Of a stretch of 64,000 nucleotides of DNA, positions 10,131-21,215 are shown one piece after another. Made by a program: the position numbers and the translations under genes. A model generated the notes under the pieces. It saw nothing but the letters and a program-made list of their open reading frames with translations, was not told the DNA's origin and searched no databases. Numbering within the stretch: position 1 is the stretch's first letter; the number at the start of each line of letters is the position of its first letter. The stretch comes from Rhabdophis nuchalis (Eukaryota > Chordata > Lepidosauria > Squamata > Natricidae). The DNA is taken from assembly GCA_039707465.1 (NCBI GenBank), contig CM077645.1:167167503-167231502 (forward strand), in the 5' to 3' direction.

Positions 10131-12175
10131 TTCTTTATAGAAGCAAACATTGTTACTGATTTTTTTAGTATTGTGGCTACTAGTATTGTGGCTACTAAAG
10201 TTGTTTAGGGTCCCCTACTTCAGAGATTTCCTTTCATATTTACAATGTTTTAGTGTCTTACATCATTGTGTAAATATCAGTCCAAGACAAAAGCAAAAGC
10301 AGGTTTGTTTTTCCTTTTTGCTTGGAGCCTATAGTTGCTTTCAATGTCAATAAACTAGATCTGAACATGGATTAATTTTGAATCAGCTCAAGCCTGAAGC
10401 ATGTGCTGCAGCATTTCTCTCTGTCCTGCTCCTGACTATTTTTGGAACGATCTTTGAAGTTGATGATGCATTTTGCAGCTTCTCTTCAACTTCATGCTAA
10501 TACATTTTCATGTTTTTGTTTATTATCTTTTCTTGGTAACAAAAATCACAATAGGTTTCTGAGCTTCTCTTAAGCCTCCTTGTTTAAACTTATGGATTTC
10601 TTGCTAACCGCTTCATGTTTATCATCAGGCATGGCCATATGGTACGCAGCAGATAGTTTGAGATATTTAGCCACATAGGATTCAGCTTAGAAACCCTATC
10701 ATCAGTGTTATGTCTTGGCTCTCAGTGGCTAAGGGATAACCACAGGGATTATTGTTGTATCTAATTTTTCTCTGCCTGTTCAGAATAAATCTGCCTGACA
10801 GAAAGCAAACATATAAACGCCGCTAAAACTACGAATCCCAGCTCAACTCTGTAAGCACTCCTTGTATATACTTCAGGAGAACTAGAATCCATTGAAAGTA
10901 ATTAATATATATATATATATATATATATTTTCTGAGTGGCTCCAGTAAATCTGAGAAAATTCGGACAACAGGATAAAACAATGAGATACAAAAATAAATA
11001 AAAAAATAATGCCAAATTGTAAGTCCCAGAAGCATTGGCCAGGCTATTGAATGCTGAGAAATGCTGGTGTCTGAAACTGTATGTGGAAATCCATCTCTCA
11101 AATACTTAATCCTGAGTTACATACAATAGAAATTTTCAATACATTCAGCCTCTATTGGTAGGTATGTATAGGGAATCTTGCTTTCCTCTTTATTCTTAGC
11201 AGCTGGTAATCTGGTGGCAATTGGGTTATCTTTTGTGTTTCCTTTGATGGCTAACAGCCACTGATATGTCTATTCTCCACAAAGTTGTCATGCCTTTTTA
11301 AAAACTATTACATTATGATTAATAATAAATAATTCTGATGAATAATTTATAGAGGCATTCAACTTAGGACTGATTGCCACATTTCATGGCCATGAATTCC
11401 ATAAGTTAATTATGCAGTGTGTTGATGGAAGATGAAGTTTTAATGCTAAGGCTCATGGTCACAGCATTAGTAGTAGGTTTTGAATACAAAACAAACACAA
11501 AAGCTCTTCCATTAAGTTTTCTTTGAAATTCCCACATTATTTGTATAAATCAATGAATTATTTTCTCTATCTGTATTTGGCTTTTTATTCATCTGAGTTT
11601 AATATTAATCAAGTTAAACCCTGAATTACACTAAGTGTAATTTATTTTTACCAGCACATTCAAAACATACTCATAATAAAATCTTAGCTTTTTAAACTTC
11701 CTGCTTTTATTTAAGATTGAAAATATGCAGATTAAATGCAGAAATAAAGTTTTCTATTTTCTGTTTCCATATATAAATTCTCATACTTTTATAATTTAAT
11801 ATTCTATTGAAACTAAATTTACTAATAATTAAATTTAATATATGTACAGTATGTATCACCTTCCCTTATACAAACCTATTTTTGAATAAATACTCAGTAC
11901 AACTGAACATTAAAATCAATGCATGTTTCATTAATGTCATTAGGACAGACAAACTAATTGTAGCTAAGTCCTATTGAGTTCAATGAAATGTAAGGCAATT
12001 CATAGTGCAATCCATTTAATAGTCAGAATTAAATTTTTATTGTTTATTGTCCTTAGGATTTTATAAGTCATGTTTTTGTGGTTTTTGTTTCCATTAATTT
12101 TTTTCAGGTAATATCTTATTATAAGGTGATTATTATCAGGTTTTGAGAAACATGTACAGGAATGCTTGGCCTGGA
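10131..12175. other. no recognisable gene or repeat apart from an (AT)n tract
   Basis: AT-rich DNA. A (TA)n run of about 13 units lies at 10903-10928. No domain is visible in any frame. Confidence 0.5.
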
Positions 12176-14663
12176 ATATATTTATATATTAAATATATTA
12201 CATTTATATCCCGCCCTTCTCCACAGAGGACCCAGGGCGGCGCACAGGAAATTTAAAAACATACAAAATACAATAAATATAATTTAAAAACTATTAAATA
12301 AACCTATCCTGCGCTAAAACCAAAATTTAAAAACCCAATTTAAAACTATCTAAAAGTCCCCGTGGGAGGTTAGGCTAGGCCGGCTTGTTGAAACAAATAT
12401 GTCTTAAGACATTGGCGGAAGAGGCGGAGGTCGGTGATGGTATGTAATTCAGGGGGTAGGTCATTCCAGAGGGCTGGCCCCGCCACAGAGAAGGCTCTCC
12501 CCCTGGGTGTCGCCAGTCGGCATTGTCCGGCCGACGGCACCCTGAGGAGGCCCTCTCTGTGGGAGCATACCGGTCTAAGGGATGTATGGGGCAGGAGGCG
12601 GTCTCGCATATAACTAGGCCCCGAGCCATGGAGCGCTTTAAAGATAGTTGTCAAAACCTTGAAGCGCACTCGAAAGGCCACAGGAAGCCAATGCAGCTCA
12701 CGCAGGATTGGTGTTATGTGGGAGCACCTAGTGGCTCCCATAATCACTCGCGCGGCTGCGTTTTGGACTAGCTGTAGCTTTCAAGTGCACCTCAAGGGAA
12801 GCCCCATGTAGAGAGCATTACAGTAGTCGAGTCGGGACGTCACGAGAGCTTGAGTGACTGTGCGAAGGGCAGCCCGGTCCAGTAAGGGGCGCAATTGGCG
12901 CATCAGGCATACCTGATGAAACGCCCCCCTGGCCACGGCTGCCACATGGTCCTCCATGGACAGCCGGGAATCCAGGAGGACACCCAAATTGCGCGCCCTC
13001 TCCACGGGGGCAAATGTTTCGCCCCCAATGGCCAGAGTTGGAATAATCTGGCTGAACCGGGGTGCCGGAAACCACAGCCACTCAGTCTTGGCAGGGTTGA
13101 GCTTGAGTTTGTTACCACCCATCCAGATCTGTACGGCTTCCAGACACCGGGACAGCACTTCGGCGGCATCGTTGGGGTGGTTTGGGATGGATATGTACAA
13201 CTGAGTGTCATCAGCGTACAGATGGTACTCCACCCCAAAACCACGGATGATCTCACCCAGCGGCTTCATATATGTGTTGAAAAGGAGGGGCGAGAGGACC
13301 GACCCCTGAGGGACCCCACATAGGAGAGGCCTCGAGGTCGACCTCTGCCCTCCCGTCAACACATATTGCGACCGACCAGAGAGGTAGGACGAGAACCACC
13401 GCAGAACGGTGCCTCCCAGCCCCAACCCCCCCAGTCGGTGCAATAGGATACCATGGTCGATGGTATCAAACGCCGAGAGGTCTAATAGGACTAGGATAGA
13501 GGAATAACCTCTATCCCGCGCCCTCCAGAGATCATCAACCAACGCGACCAATGCCGTCTCGGTGCTGTGACCGGGTCGGAAGCCGGACTGGCGCGGGTCT
13601 AGATAATCAACTTCCTCCAGGTGTCGCGGAAACTGTTGGGCTACCACACTCTCAACAACCTTCACTAAAAAGTGAAGGTTGGAGACTGGACGATAGTTCT
13701 CTAGTAAAGCTGGGTCCAGGGACGGCTTCTTGAGGAGGGGCCTCACTACCGCCTCTTTCAAGACGGCAGGTAAGGACCCCTCACTCAAAGATGCGTTGAC
13801 AATGCCCTGGAGCCAGCCTCGTGTCGTCTCCCAGGATGCCAGTACAAGCCAGGAGGGACACGGATCCAATAAACATGTGGTCGCCCTAAGCTTCCTTGAC
13901 AGCCTGTCCATATCCTCGGTGGTAACAAAGTCAAACTCCTCCCAAGAAGGAACCTCAAGACTAGTCTCGGACAGTCCCACAGGACCACTGTCGATGGAGG
14001 GTAGCTCATTCCGAATCCGAGTGATTTTCTCCTGCAGATAAATCCCAAATTCCTCTGCTCGCCCTTACAGAGGGGCTTCCCGCGGCCTCTGGTGGAGGAG
14101 GGAGCGGGTCACCCCAAACAGGGCAGCAGGGCGGTTATCTGCGGATGCAATAAGGGTGGCACAATACTCACGTTTGGCCACTCTTATCGCCACTAAATAA
14201 GCCCTAATATGGGTTCTCACTAGTGTTCGGTCGGCTTCGGAGCGAGAGGATCTCCATCTGCTCTCTAGGCGTCTCTTGTGGCATTTCATCCCCCGAAGCT
14301 CCTCAGTGAACCAAGGAGCCTGGGTGATTCGTCGCCGCAAGAGAGGCCGCAAGGGCGCGACTCGGTCCAAGGCCCCCGTGGCCACACTTAACCATGCGGC
14401 CACTAGGTCCTCAGTCGAGTCGCGGGGAGGGTCACAGGAATTGGCCCAAGCTCCCTCTGGAACCTTTCCGGGTCCATCAGAAGCCTGGGGCGGAACCATA
14501 TAGGAGTGTCCGGTTCCGTCTCCCCGCGGTGGGGTGTAGCGATTGGAAAGTCCAGCCGAAGGAGAGTGTGATCTGTCCATGACAAGGGAGTGATGACTAG
14601 ATCCCCTATTCCCAGATCACGACTCCACTGTCCCGAGACAAAGATGAGATCCAGTGTGTCTCA
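12176..14663 (-). mobile_element. L2-type (CR1 superfamily) LINE, 5'-truncated copy B
   Basis: A 2.5-kb minus-strand copy, the longest of this family here. From its 5' end it has the last part of the apurinic-like endonuclease domain ('TLDLIFVSGQW', 'LSWTDHTLLRLDFPI'), a linker, the full RT domain, the C-terminal domain, the 3' UTR and the GGGTCC-type hairpin at 12207-12245, with a TTAAATA-like tail. The 5' truncation is at about 14663. It closely resembles copy E at 49.6 kb on the opposite strand, 37 kb away. Target duplications are not clear. Confidence 0.9.
12370..14660 (-). pseudogene. LINE ORF2-like protein (endonuclease C-end, RT, C-terminal domain), broken
   Basis: Compared with the intact frame at 49551-51695 this copy has four lesions. 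There is a one-base deletion near 14426 in a G-run. A glutamine codon is TAA at 14065-14067. One alanine codon is missing near 13470 in RT motif A (LLDLSAFD instead of LLDLSAAFD). An arginine codon is TGA at 12781-12783. Both stops fit C-to-T decay, the TGA one at a CpG. RT landmarks are otherwise readable: 'QSGFRPGHSTETAL', 'CGVPQGSVLSPLLF' and 'YADDTQLY'. The endonuclease end carries the conserved 'WTDH'-type segment. The protein would nick target DNA and reverse-transcribe its own RNA; this copy cannot make it. Confidence 0.9.
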
Positions 14664-14709
14664 TTGTTAGGAAGAACCCTTCAGTGTTATCTCAATAGAT
14701 TATTGTTTA

Positions 14710-14935
14710 GGTCAGCAGCTACCAACTGATGGTCCATGGACCACTGGTGGTCTGCAAGAAAATTTTCATGGTCTGCAGAAAAATTATTTGCATTTTTTTT
14801 ATATTGCACTAAATCAGGGGTCCTCAAACTATGCCCCCTGTGCCGGATATGTGCCGGATTGTGTTGTTGCAGAGAGTTTCCACCTTCATGTGAAATTCTG
14901 GAGTTGAAGTCCACCTGACTTAATGCTTATACCTT
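14710..14935. repeat. remnants of two hAT-like short elements
   Basis: 'CAGCAGCTACCAACTGATGG' followed by 'TCCATGGACCACTGGTGGTC' resembles one MITE family. At 14817 'CAGGGGTCCTCAAACTATG' begins another, which runs to 'GGAGTTGAAGTCCACCTGAC'. Right-hand TIRs and target duplications are not recognisable. Confidence 0.5.
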
Positions 14936-15157
14936 TAAATTGAAAGGTGTAGGAAACAACAAATTGGTTATATGGTTATATGTTATATCGCTTTATGTTT
15001 TTGAAGTTTTGGGGCTTGTGCAATATGGGCTTTGTGTTTCTAAAAGGGTTTGGATGATTCCCTGCTTGTGAATGGAGCTAAACTTTTTCTAGGCTCATTA
15101 TCTCATTATCTCTATCTGGCAGAATGTGGAATAAGCCTCAGGCAGGTTTCTTTGTTA

Positions 15158-15250
15158 GAAAGAAAGAAAGAAAAACAGCACAACAATTTAGGGCTAGAAG
15201 GCTATTTGGAGGTCATCTAGTCCAACCCCCTGCTGCAGCAGGAAACTTAT
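15158..15250 (-). mobile_element. CR1-L3 LINE 3' end fragment with (GAAA)n tail
   Basis: 'GGAGGTCATCTAGTCCAACC' and 'CCCTGCTGCAGCAGGAAAC' match the CR1-L3 3' terminus on the minus strand. The GAAA units at 15158-15174 lie where the LINE tail should be. Confidence 0.75.
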
Positions 15251-15342
15251 GTTGTCTGGACTATTTTGGTGCCTCTAATAGAAAGGGAAATTGCCAGAAA
15301 ATAGGAGTTTACTAGGACAAGGCTGCCATGCAGAGAAAGGCA

Positions 15343-15432
15343 GAGATAGTCCTTGATTTATGACTACAATTGAGCCCAAAATTTTGGTTGCTAAGCAAGA
15401 GTGTTGTTAAGTGAGTTTCACCACATTTTACC
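15343..15432. mobile_element. partial copy of the 'TAGTCCT' TIR element
   Basis: 'TAGTCCTTGATTTATGACTA' and 'CAATTGAGCCCAAAATTTTG' match one end of the roughly 380-bp elements at 43.9 and 57.9 kb. The rest is missing where LINE copy C begins. Confidence 0.7.
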
Positions 15433-15438
15433 CAATCC

Positions 15439-16260
15439 ATGACAAACAGACTCAGGCTCAACCCGTCCAAGACTGAGTGGCTGTGGCTACCGGCGTCCCG
15501 GTTCAACCAGTTGACGCCATCACTGGCCATAGGGGGCGAACATCTAGCCCCCGTGGAGCGGGCACGCAACTTAGGCGTCCTCCTGGATTCCCGGCTGTCT
15601 ATAGAAGACCATGTGACAGCTGTGGCCAGGGGGGCATTTTACCAGGTTCACCTGGTGCGCCAGTTATTTTATTTATTAAATTTATACCCCGCCCTTCTCC
15701 AAACGGACCCAGGGCGGCGATGGTCCATGGTCCAGTTGCATCCCCTATTGGACCGGGACGCCCTTCGCACGGTCACACATGCTCTTGTGACGTCTCGGCT
15801 GGACTACTGTAATGGTCTCTACATGGGGCTCCCCTTGAGATGTACCTGGAGACTACAGCTGGTCCAGAACGCGGCCACGCGGGCAGTTATGGGAGTCACT
15901 AGATACTCCCATGTAACACCACTCCTGCGCGAGCTGCACTGGCTACCTGTGGTCTTTCGGGTGCGTTTCAAGGTGTTGATTATCATCTTTAAAGTGCTCC
16001 ATGGCACAGGACCTAGTTATTTGCGGGATCGTATCCTGCCCCATATATCCCTTCGGCCGATTCGCTCACACAGAGAGGGACTTCTCCGGGTGCCGTCCAC
16101 TAGGCACTGCCAGCGGGCGACGCCCAGGGGAAGGGCCTTCTCTGTGATGGGCCCGACCCTCTGGAATGACCTACCCCCGGATATTAGAATGACTACGGAC
16201 CTCCGCGCCTTCCGCCAAAAAGTAAAAACCTATTTGTTTCATCAGGCCGGCTTGGCCTAA
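15439..16260 (+). pseudogene. C-terminal part of LINE ORF2-like protein, open frame of 273 codons
   Basis: The first codons overlap the break, and the family match begins at about residue 3 ('[13 protein letters not shown]'). Recognisable family blocks are '[19 protein letters not shown]', 'TSRLDYCNGLYMGLPLRC', 'LRELHWLPVVFRVRFKVLII' and 'GPTLWNDLPPDI', ending 'HQAGLA'. It is uninterrupted although about 24 residues ('FYLLNLYPALLQTDPGRRW...') come from a foreign insertion. The catalytic YADD and everything before it are missing, so it is a non-functional remnant that happens to be open. Confidence 0.85.
15666..15731 (-). mobile_element. 66-bp insertion: inverted L2-type 3' tail (GGGTCC subtype) inside copy C
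   Basis: Reversed tail 'ATTTTATTTATTAAATTTAT' and the GGGTCC hairpin are followed by 12 extra bases. The insert is flanked by CCAGTT at 15660-15665 and 15732-15737. Insert plus duplication is 72 bp (24 codons), which keeps the host frame. Confidence 0.85.
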
Positions 16261-16497
16261 TTTACGCTTCTCGCCCCAGTCTGTTTTCTCAAATTGTTTA
16301 TTGGGTTTTAATGGGTGGTAAATGGTTTTTAAATTTTGTACAGGGTAGTTTAATTCATTTTTAATTTGTGTGTATTGTATGTTTTTAGTTGGTTTTTAAT
16401 TTTCCTGTACACCGCCCCGAGTCCCTTCGGGGAGAGGGGGCGGTTTATAAATATAATAAATTATTATTATTATTATTAATAAATTATTATTAAATTA

Positions 16498-16647
16498 TCT
16501 TCTGGTGAGTGACATCAAGTCAGCCACTCCCACCAGGTCACATGACTGCCAAGCCACTCCCACGCCAGTCACATGACCGCCACTCCCACAAAACAGGCCA
16601 CACCTACAGAATAGGTCCTAAATTTTTTTTGAAACCCACCACTGGTC
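16498..16647. repeat. MITE-like fragment with internal tandem motif
   Basis: 'GCCACTCCCAC' with 'TCACATGAC' is repeated two to three times and the block ends 'GAAACCCACCACTGG', resembling one terminus of a hAT-like family. Similar wording recurs at 48.97-49.1 kb. The other end was probably lost next to LINE copy C. Confidence 0.55.
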
Positions 16648-17320
16648 TAAACCAAGAATTATGATTAACAATGAAATAAGCCAGGATCCTTTTCAGACAT
16701 AACAAAAGTTAATGGTAAGCTTATGCATAAGAGCAGATGGTTGTTATCACCTGTTATGTGCTAGAAATACACTTGAGAGAGGCGGGAAGGATACTTAAGT
16801 GTTAGAACAGAACAAGTTTGTTTGAATAATAAAAAATCAGGAGCAGGGAATTCCTACTTGTGGAACCAATCCACTCCATGTTGTTTTCCACTACATTGTT
16901 TGCCCAGCAGCTCCCAATGCAGAGAGAACAAGAAACTAGCTATGACTCATTGTTAGCCTATATAACAGAACAGCTCCAGTGGGAAAATGTTTTCCCATCC
17001 TATTTGGTTTTTGCACTACTGATTTTCTGCTAATTGAGAATTGAGTTGCATGCAGAGCTAAATTTAAAATCTGTCCCAGAAATTTTTAGGTCACTGGTCA
17101 AGTATTAGCATGGGTTTCCTAGATACAATAAGAACTGAGGTTCACAAGTTCAACAATGCTTCTTGTTAAACTTTTGGCTGCCACATGGAAAATGAAAATG
17201 TTACAGTGGGTTTGTAGTCTCTTAGACATTTATAGAAGCTGAAAAAGCTCAAATAGTTAAGTCTCAGCTTTCTTTAAGGCTTGGAGATACTGTAAAAAAG
17301 TTATGAGAAGAATATTTGCT
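16648..17320. other. no recognisable gene or repeat
   Basis: AT-rich, no domain and no familiar repeat. Confidence 0.5.
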
Positions 17321-17327
17321 TTCCCTT

Positions 17328-17443
17328 TAGGGGTCTCCAACCTTTGCAACTTTAAGTCTGAAGGACTTCAGCTCCCAGCTGGCTGGAGAAGTCTGGGAGC
17401 TGAAGTCCTTCAGACTTAAAGTTGCAAAGGTTGGAGACCTCTG
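17328..17443. mobile_element. hairpin hAT-like MITE (CTCCAACC family)
   Basis: A palindrome with arms of about 50 bp reading 'TCTCCAACCTTTGCAACTTT' and 'AAGTCTGAAGGACTTCAGCT', meeting at 'CCCAGCTGGCTGGAG'. It is the same family as 44524-44659. The left terminus is damaged. CTTTAG is on both sides, a probable decayed duplication with central TA. Confidence 0.85.
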
Positions 17444-17580
17444 CTTTAGGTGACTGAAACCAGCCCTTTCCAAAAGCATTGGATCCACTATAAAGTACCA
17501 GCGTTAACCTATAAATGATATGGCACCATAATCTTATTAGAATCTTTAATCTTATTGATACTGTAGTCTTAAAATCAATA

Positions 17581-17695
17581 GTATACAGCAGGGGTTCCCA
17601 AACTTGGCAAATTTAAGACTTGTGGACTTCAACTCCCAGAATTCTCCGGCCAGCATAGCTTAAAGTTGCCAAGTTTGGGAACCCCTGGTATACAG
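17581..17695. mobile_element. hairpin hAT-like MITE 17589-17687 with perfect TSD GTATACAG
   Basis: Ends CAGGGGTTCCCAAACTTGGC and GCCAAGTTTGGGAACCCCTG are perfect inverted repeats. GTATACAG flanks both sides, 8 of 8, with central TA. The element is only 99 bp. Confidence 0.95.
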
Positions 17696-18214
17696 TATTT
17701 CAACAAGTAGTTTGCCATTTAAATGGTAGGTTTGAAAGTTGGTAGTTTCTTAACAGGTCCATCTTTAAAACAAAGTCATTAAAGAATCTTGCATCATATT
17801 GAATTAGACTAAGAGGCTTTCATATAATTTATTATTTGATTTGCTTGATTAATGAGCCATGCTAGATTCCATATTGATATGATAAAAATCAAGTTCTTCT
17901 AAGGATCCATTATGCACTTAAATTTTGAGGCACTATTGAATGCTCCCAAGTTTTCTCTCAGTGGACTATCAAATCGAAGACTGTTAGTAGGAGTGATCTG
18001 ATATATTTGTAGATGATGCCTTTAATGTAGTTTAAAATGTCAGAAACAGTGTACAATTAAAGGAACCAAGATATAAAAATATATTGGTTTCAGAATACCA
18101 GGATAGATTCATTGACAGTTGCAATGATTCATCTCTACTATTGTTTGGGGTGGGGGGGTAAATTATTATTGCTCAAATGCAGATTTTAACTGGAAAAATA
18201 AATGCTAAATGTTT
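17696..18214. other. no recognisable gene or repeat
   Basis: Plain AT-rich DNA with a short G-run at about 18150. Confidence 0.5.
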
Positions 18215-18416
18215 TATTCTAAATTTAATTTAATTTAATTTAATTTAATTTAATATTTAAATTTCTATACCGCCCTTCTCCCTTCCGGGACTCAGGGCGG
18301 TGTACAGGCAGCACTAAAATCACGAATAAAACATAGAAAACAATTAAAAACCTATTAAAATACATTAGATAATGAGTAGCCTGTCTAAAACCTATTAAAA
18401 TCCCTGAGATTTTACC
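18215..18416 (-). mobile_element. L2-type LINE 3' end fragment (GAGTCC subtype) with (TTTAA)n tail
   Basis: Pentanucleotide tail TTTAA x about 7 at 18220-18256, hairpin 'CCGCCCTTCTCCCTTCCGGG' followed by 'ACTCAGGGCGG', then A-rich 3' UTR. No coding sequence. Confidence 0.85.
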
Positions 18417-20445
18417 CATGGAGAAAAGAAAAGTATATTTGTGTCAAATATGCATTCCAGAAAATATAATATATCTTAGGGGCATGAATAGTTTGTCTTT
18501 AAGTACAATTCCACATGATATGGGCTCAATAGTTCCAGCAAAAGTAGTTAATGTAAATTTAACAGCTGTAACCAGCTATAAGGCAAAACTTTTCTAAAGC
18601 TTGTAATGACCTGGAAAAGGAAGCAAAATGCAAAAACATATGCTCTAAATATTTTTCCAAGGTGACTTTTTAAAACGTAATTTACTTTTATAAAAGTACT
18701 TTTTAACATTTAATTTATTCCAAAATATAAGCTTCAGGATTCTACTAAAATGTTCATTTGATTGATATAGTGGCATATTTTATGATAAAGACAGAATTAT
18801 TTACAAATATCTTCCAGTATTTAATAGTTTCAACCCATGACATTGTCATTTGATCTAATAAGCTGTTAACAAATTAGTAAAATATTGATGCAAGAATAGG
18901 AGAGAGCTACAATGAATAGTCTACCTTGATATATATGTATATCTTACTTATTTCCTGAGTAAGTCACTGTGGTCAATAAATCAAACTACAATACCAACCT
19001 TCCCTGCCTAATTCCCTAAAATCCATGTATCATTGCTGGAAGTATTTACATTGGAAGTCAATGTATCTAGATAGCAGCAAGATTGGGGAGGTTTTGCTAT
19101 AGGATATTTTGGGGAGATAAGAGTTTTACTTAAGAAAAAGTCACACTTGATCTCTGAACATAAAGTTTTATTAGCAAAATAACGTCTTGAATCAGGAACT
19201 ATTTCACACTGAAAGTGAAAGAAAGTGCATGCTTAAAGTCAAAATACTTCATTTAGCATAATCCTAATTAAATGTAATAAAAAATGTAAAAATGAATTAC
19301 AATTTTTCTTTTTCATGAATTCACTCAGCATAATTACATAAATATAGACAGTCTCAGTATCTGCTGAGGGATGGAAAGATTAAAAATCAGCAAGATGGAG
19401 GCTGTAGTGTTGAGATCCAAGCCACACTTCTTTTTACCTGTGTCAATGTGACAGGAAAAAAGTACTGGCTGGGTGTTAGAATTAAAATTATACCTGATGT
19501 ATATATAGAAATATATAATTTTGCACCAAATCACTGCAGTACAGTGATTTAGTGCAAGTTTTGGTTAATATTTATACTATATACACTTCAGATTTGAAAA
19601 CCAATGAATGAACTTCTTCATATCAGTACTGTATAGTATCCTAAACCTCATGCCAGATACATGGAGTACAAAGTACTGTATACAATATGTTAGAGATGCA
19701 GAAATCACTGCACTTCTCAATTCAGATTGGCAATGTTGCATTTGAGGTTGATGAGCAGATCTCTGTGACATTAAATTTTTGTTTAATAATATAGAGAGAA
19801 ATGTATAATATTATAAGGTAGAGAGCTCTTTTTGAACATGTGATCATACACATCTGGAAACCAAAATACTGGAATAAACACAGCTGTGTTTATCTGAGAA
19901 TATGAGCCAGAGATTTAAACATACATACAGGCAATTGTTGAATTACATCTTAATAGATCCAGTTGTAAAAACTTTTACTTTAGGATTAACATGCTCATGG
20001 CAACAGACTCTAACCAACAGCTGGTCTCCTGCATTCTGGATTAGCTGCTTAGGGGTTTTCAGAGATAGCTCCATTTAGAACTCATTACAATTGCTCAGTT
20101 TCTGTAATGATATATGGGAAAGACCTTGGGAGAGACACTGTTAAGGGAATGGTCAGATAAGAGACAGCATAACTAGCAGCTGGGTAGTAGGTGGGGCAAG
20201 AGGCTCAGAAGGGACTTTCCCTAGTTTCTCAGGCTGTAAATGAGACAGGAATAGAGGGAGAATTGTACTTGCAAGATTGATGCCAGCCTTCTGGATAAAT
20301 CAGGTAGGAATCATGACCAGAAAAGCTAATTCTACTTTACAAATGTACATTGACAGAATTTTGCAAGTCAAGATGGTGGAATTGATTTATTTATGACATG
20401 TAGAGAAGGTTAGGTTTCTCAGGAGTGGAGGGGAAGGAGGAGTGC
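18417..20445. other. no recognisable gene or repeat
   Basis: AT-rich DNA. Small inverted repeats occur, such as 'GCACCAAATCACTGCAGTAC' at 19524 followed by 'AGTGATTTAGTGC', but there is no gene or known repeat. Confidence 0.5.
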
Positions 20446-20447
20446 AC

Positions 20448-20836
20448 TGGAGTATAGGACGCACCAAGGTTTTGAAGAGGCAAATTAAAACAAAAAGGTT
20501 TTTCACTCTGCAAACCTTCCCAAAATGGCCTGTTTCTTGCAAAAATGGGCCCGTTTTTTTGTCAAAAAAAGGGCACTAGGAAGCTTACAGAGTGCTCCTT
20601 GGGTGGGGGTGGGGGTGGGCAAAATTGAGCAAAAAATTTTTTTTGCTCATTTCTGCCTTCCCTAGCCCCCAGGAGCTCTCTGAAAATCTCCTACAAGCTA
20701 TGCACGGCCATTTTGATGAAGGGGACGGGGTTTGGGGAGGCAAAAAATGCTGTATTCAGTGTATAAGATACACCCAGATTTTCAGCCTCTTTTTTGAGGG
20801 AAAAAGGTGGGTCTTATACTCCAAAATATATGGTAT
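20448..20836. mobile_element. TIR element of the 'GTATAAGACGCACC' family
   Basis: The left end reads 'GGAGTATAGGACGCACC' and the right end, reverse-complemented, 'GGAGTATAAGACCCACC'. The 390-bp interior contains poly-A/poly-T blocks around 'GGCCATTTTGATGAAGGGGA'. No transposase ORF. A longer copy of the same family is at 32.8 kb. The superfamily is not assigned. Confidence 0.75.
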
Positions 20837-21002
20837 ATCAGCAACAAATATGGCATGTTTACTGGTGAATGCTTAGATTTATAGGCTTATATTACAAATG
20901 GCTATCTCATTCTTCTTTAGTTCCATTTATTTTTATATCTTTTTTTCTCTCTCATCCACTTTTTTCTTCTCTTCCACTTTCTTCCTGCTTTATGGATCCA
21001 TG
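20837..21002. other. no recognisable feature
   Basis: Pyrimidine-rich at 20920-20990; nothing else seen. Confidence 0.4.
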
Positions 21003-21215
21003 TATAAAAGAGAACCAGTTTGATCTAGTGGTTAAAGGCACCGGGCTAGAAAACAGGATATTTGGGAGTTCTAGTCCCACCTTAGCCATACAAGTCAGCC
21101 TTGGGCTGGTCACCTTTTCGCTCAGCTCGCCTCACAGGTGGGAAAAATAGGAGGAGGAAGGTGTGTTGGATATGTTTGCCACCTTGAGTTAATTGTAAAA
21201 AAAAAAATAAAGTCA
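21003..21215 (+). mobile_element. tRNA-derived SINE (Sauria-type)
   Basis: The head 'CTAGTGGTTAAAGGCACCGG' resembles a tRNA A-box region and 'GTTCTAGTCCC' a weak B box. The body contains 'CTTGGGCTGGTCACC'. The 3' end 'GCCACCTTGAGTTAATTGTA' is followed by A-rich sequence, like SINEs that borrow a Bov-B LINE 3' end. Assignment as Sauria-type is from memory of the family. Length is about 210 bp. Confidence 0.75.

Larger units (their letters stand above)
15425..16497 (+). mobile_element. L2-type LINE, 5'-truncated copy C, with a nested inverted LINE tail
   Basis: Plus-strand copy beginning inside '[13 protein letters not shown]' and running through the C-terminal domain, 3' UTR and GAGTCC-type hairpin (16412-16445) to an ATT-rich tail at 16455-16497. 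It lacks the RT catalytic core. A 66-bp insert at 15666-15731 interrupts it; see the separate entry. Confidence 0.9.

Noticed and set aside
12895..14503. Several 60-142-codon plus-strand frames over LINE copy B
   Set aside because: Antisense shadows of the GC-rich LINE coding region; the same shadows occur over copies D and E.
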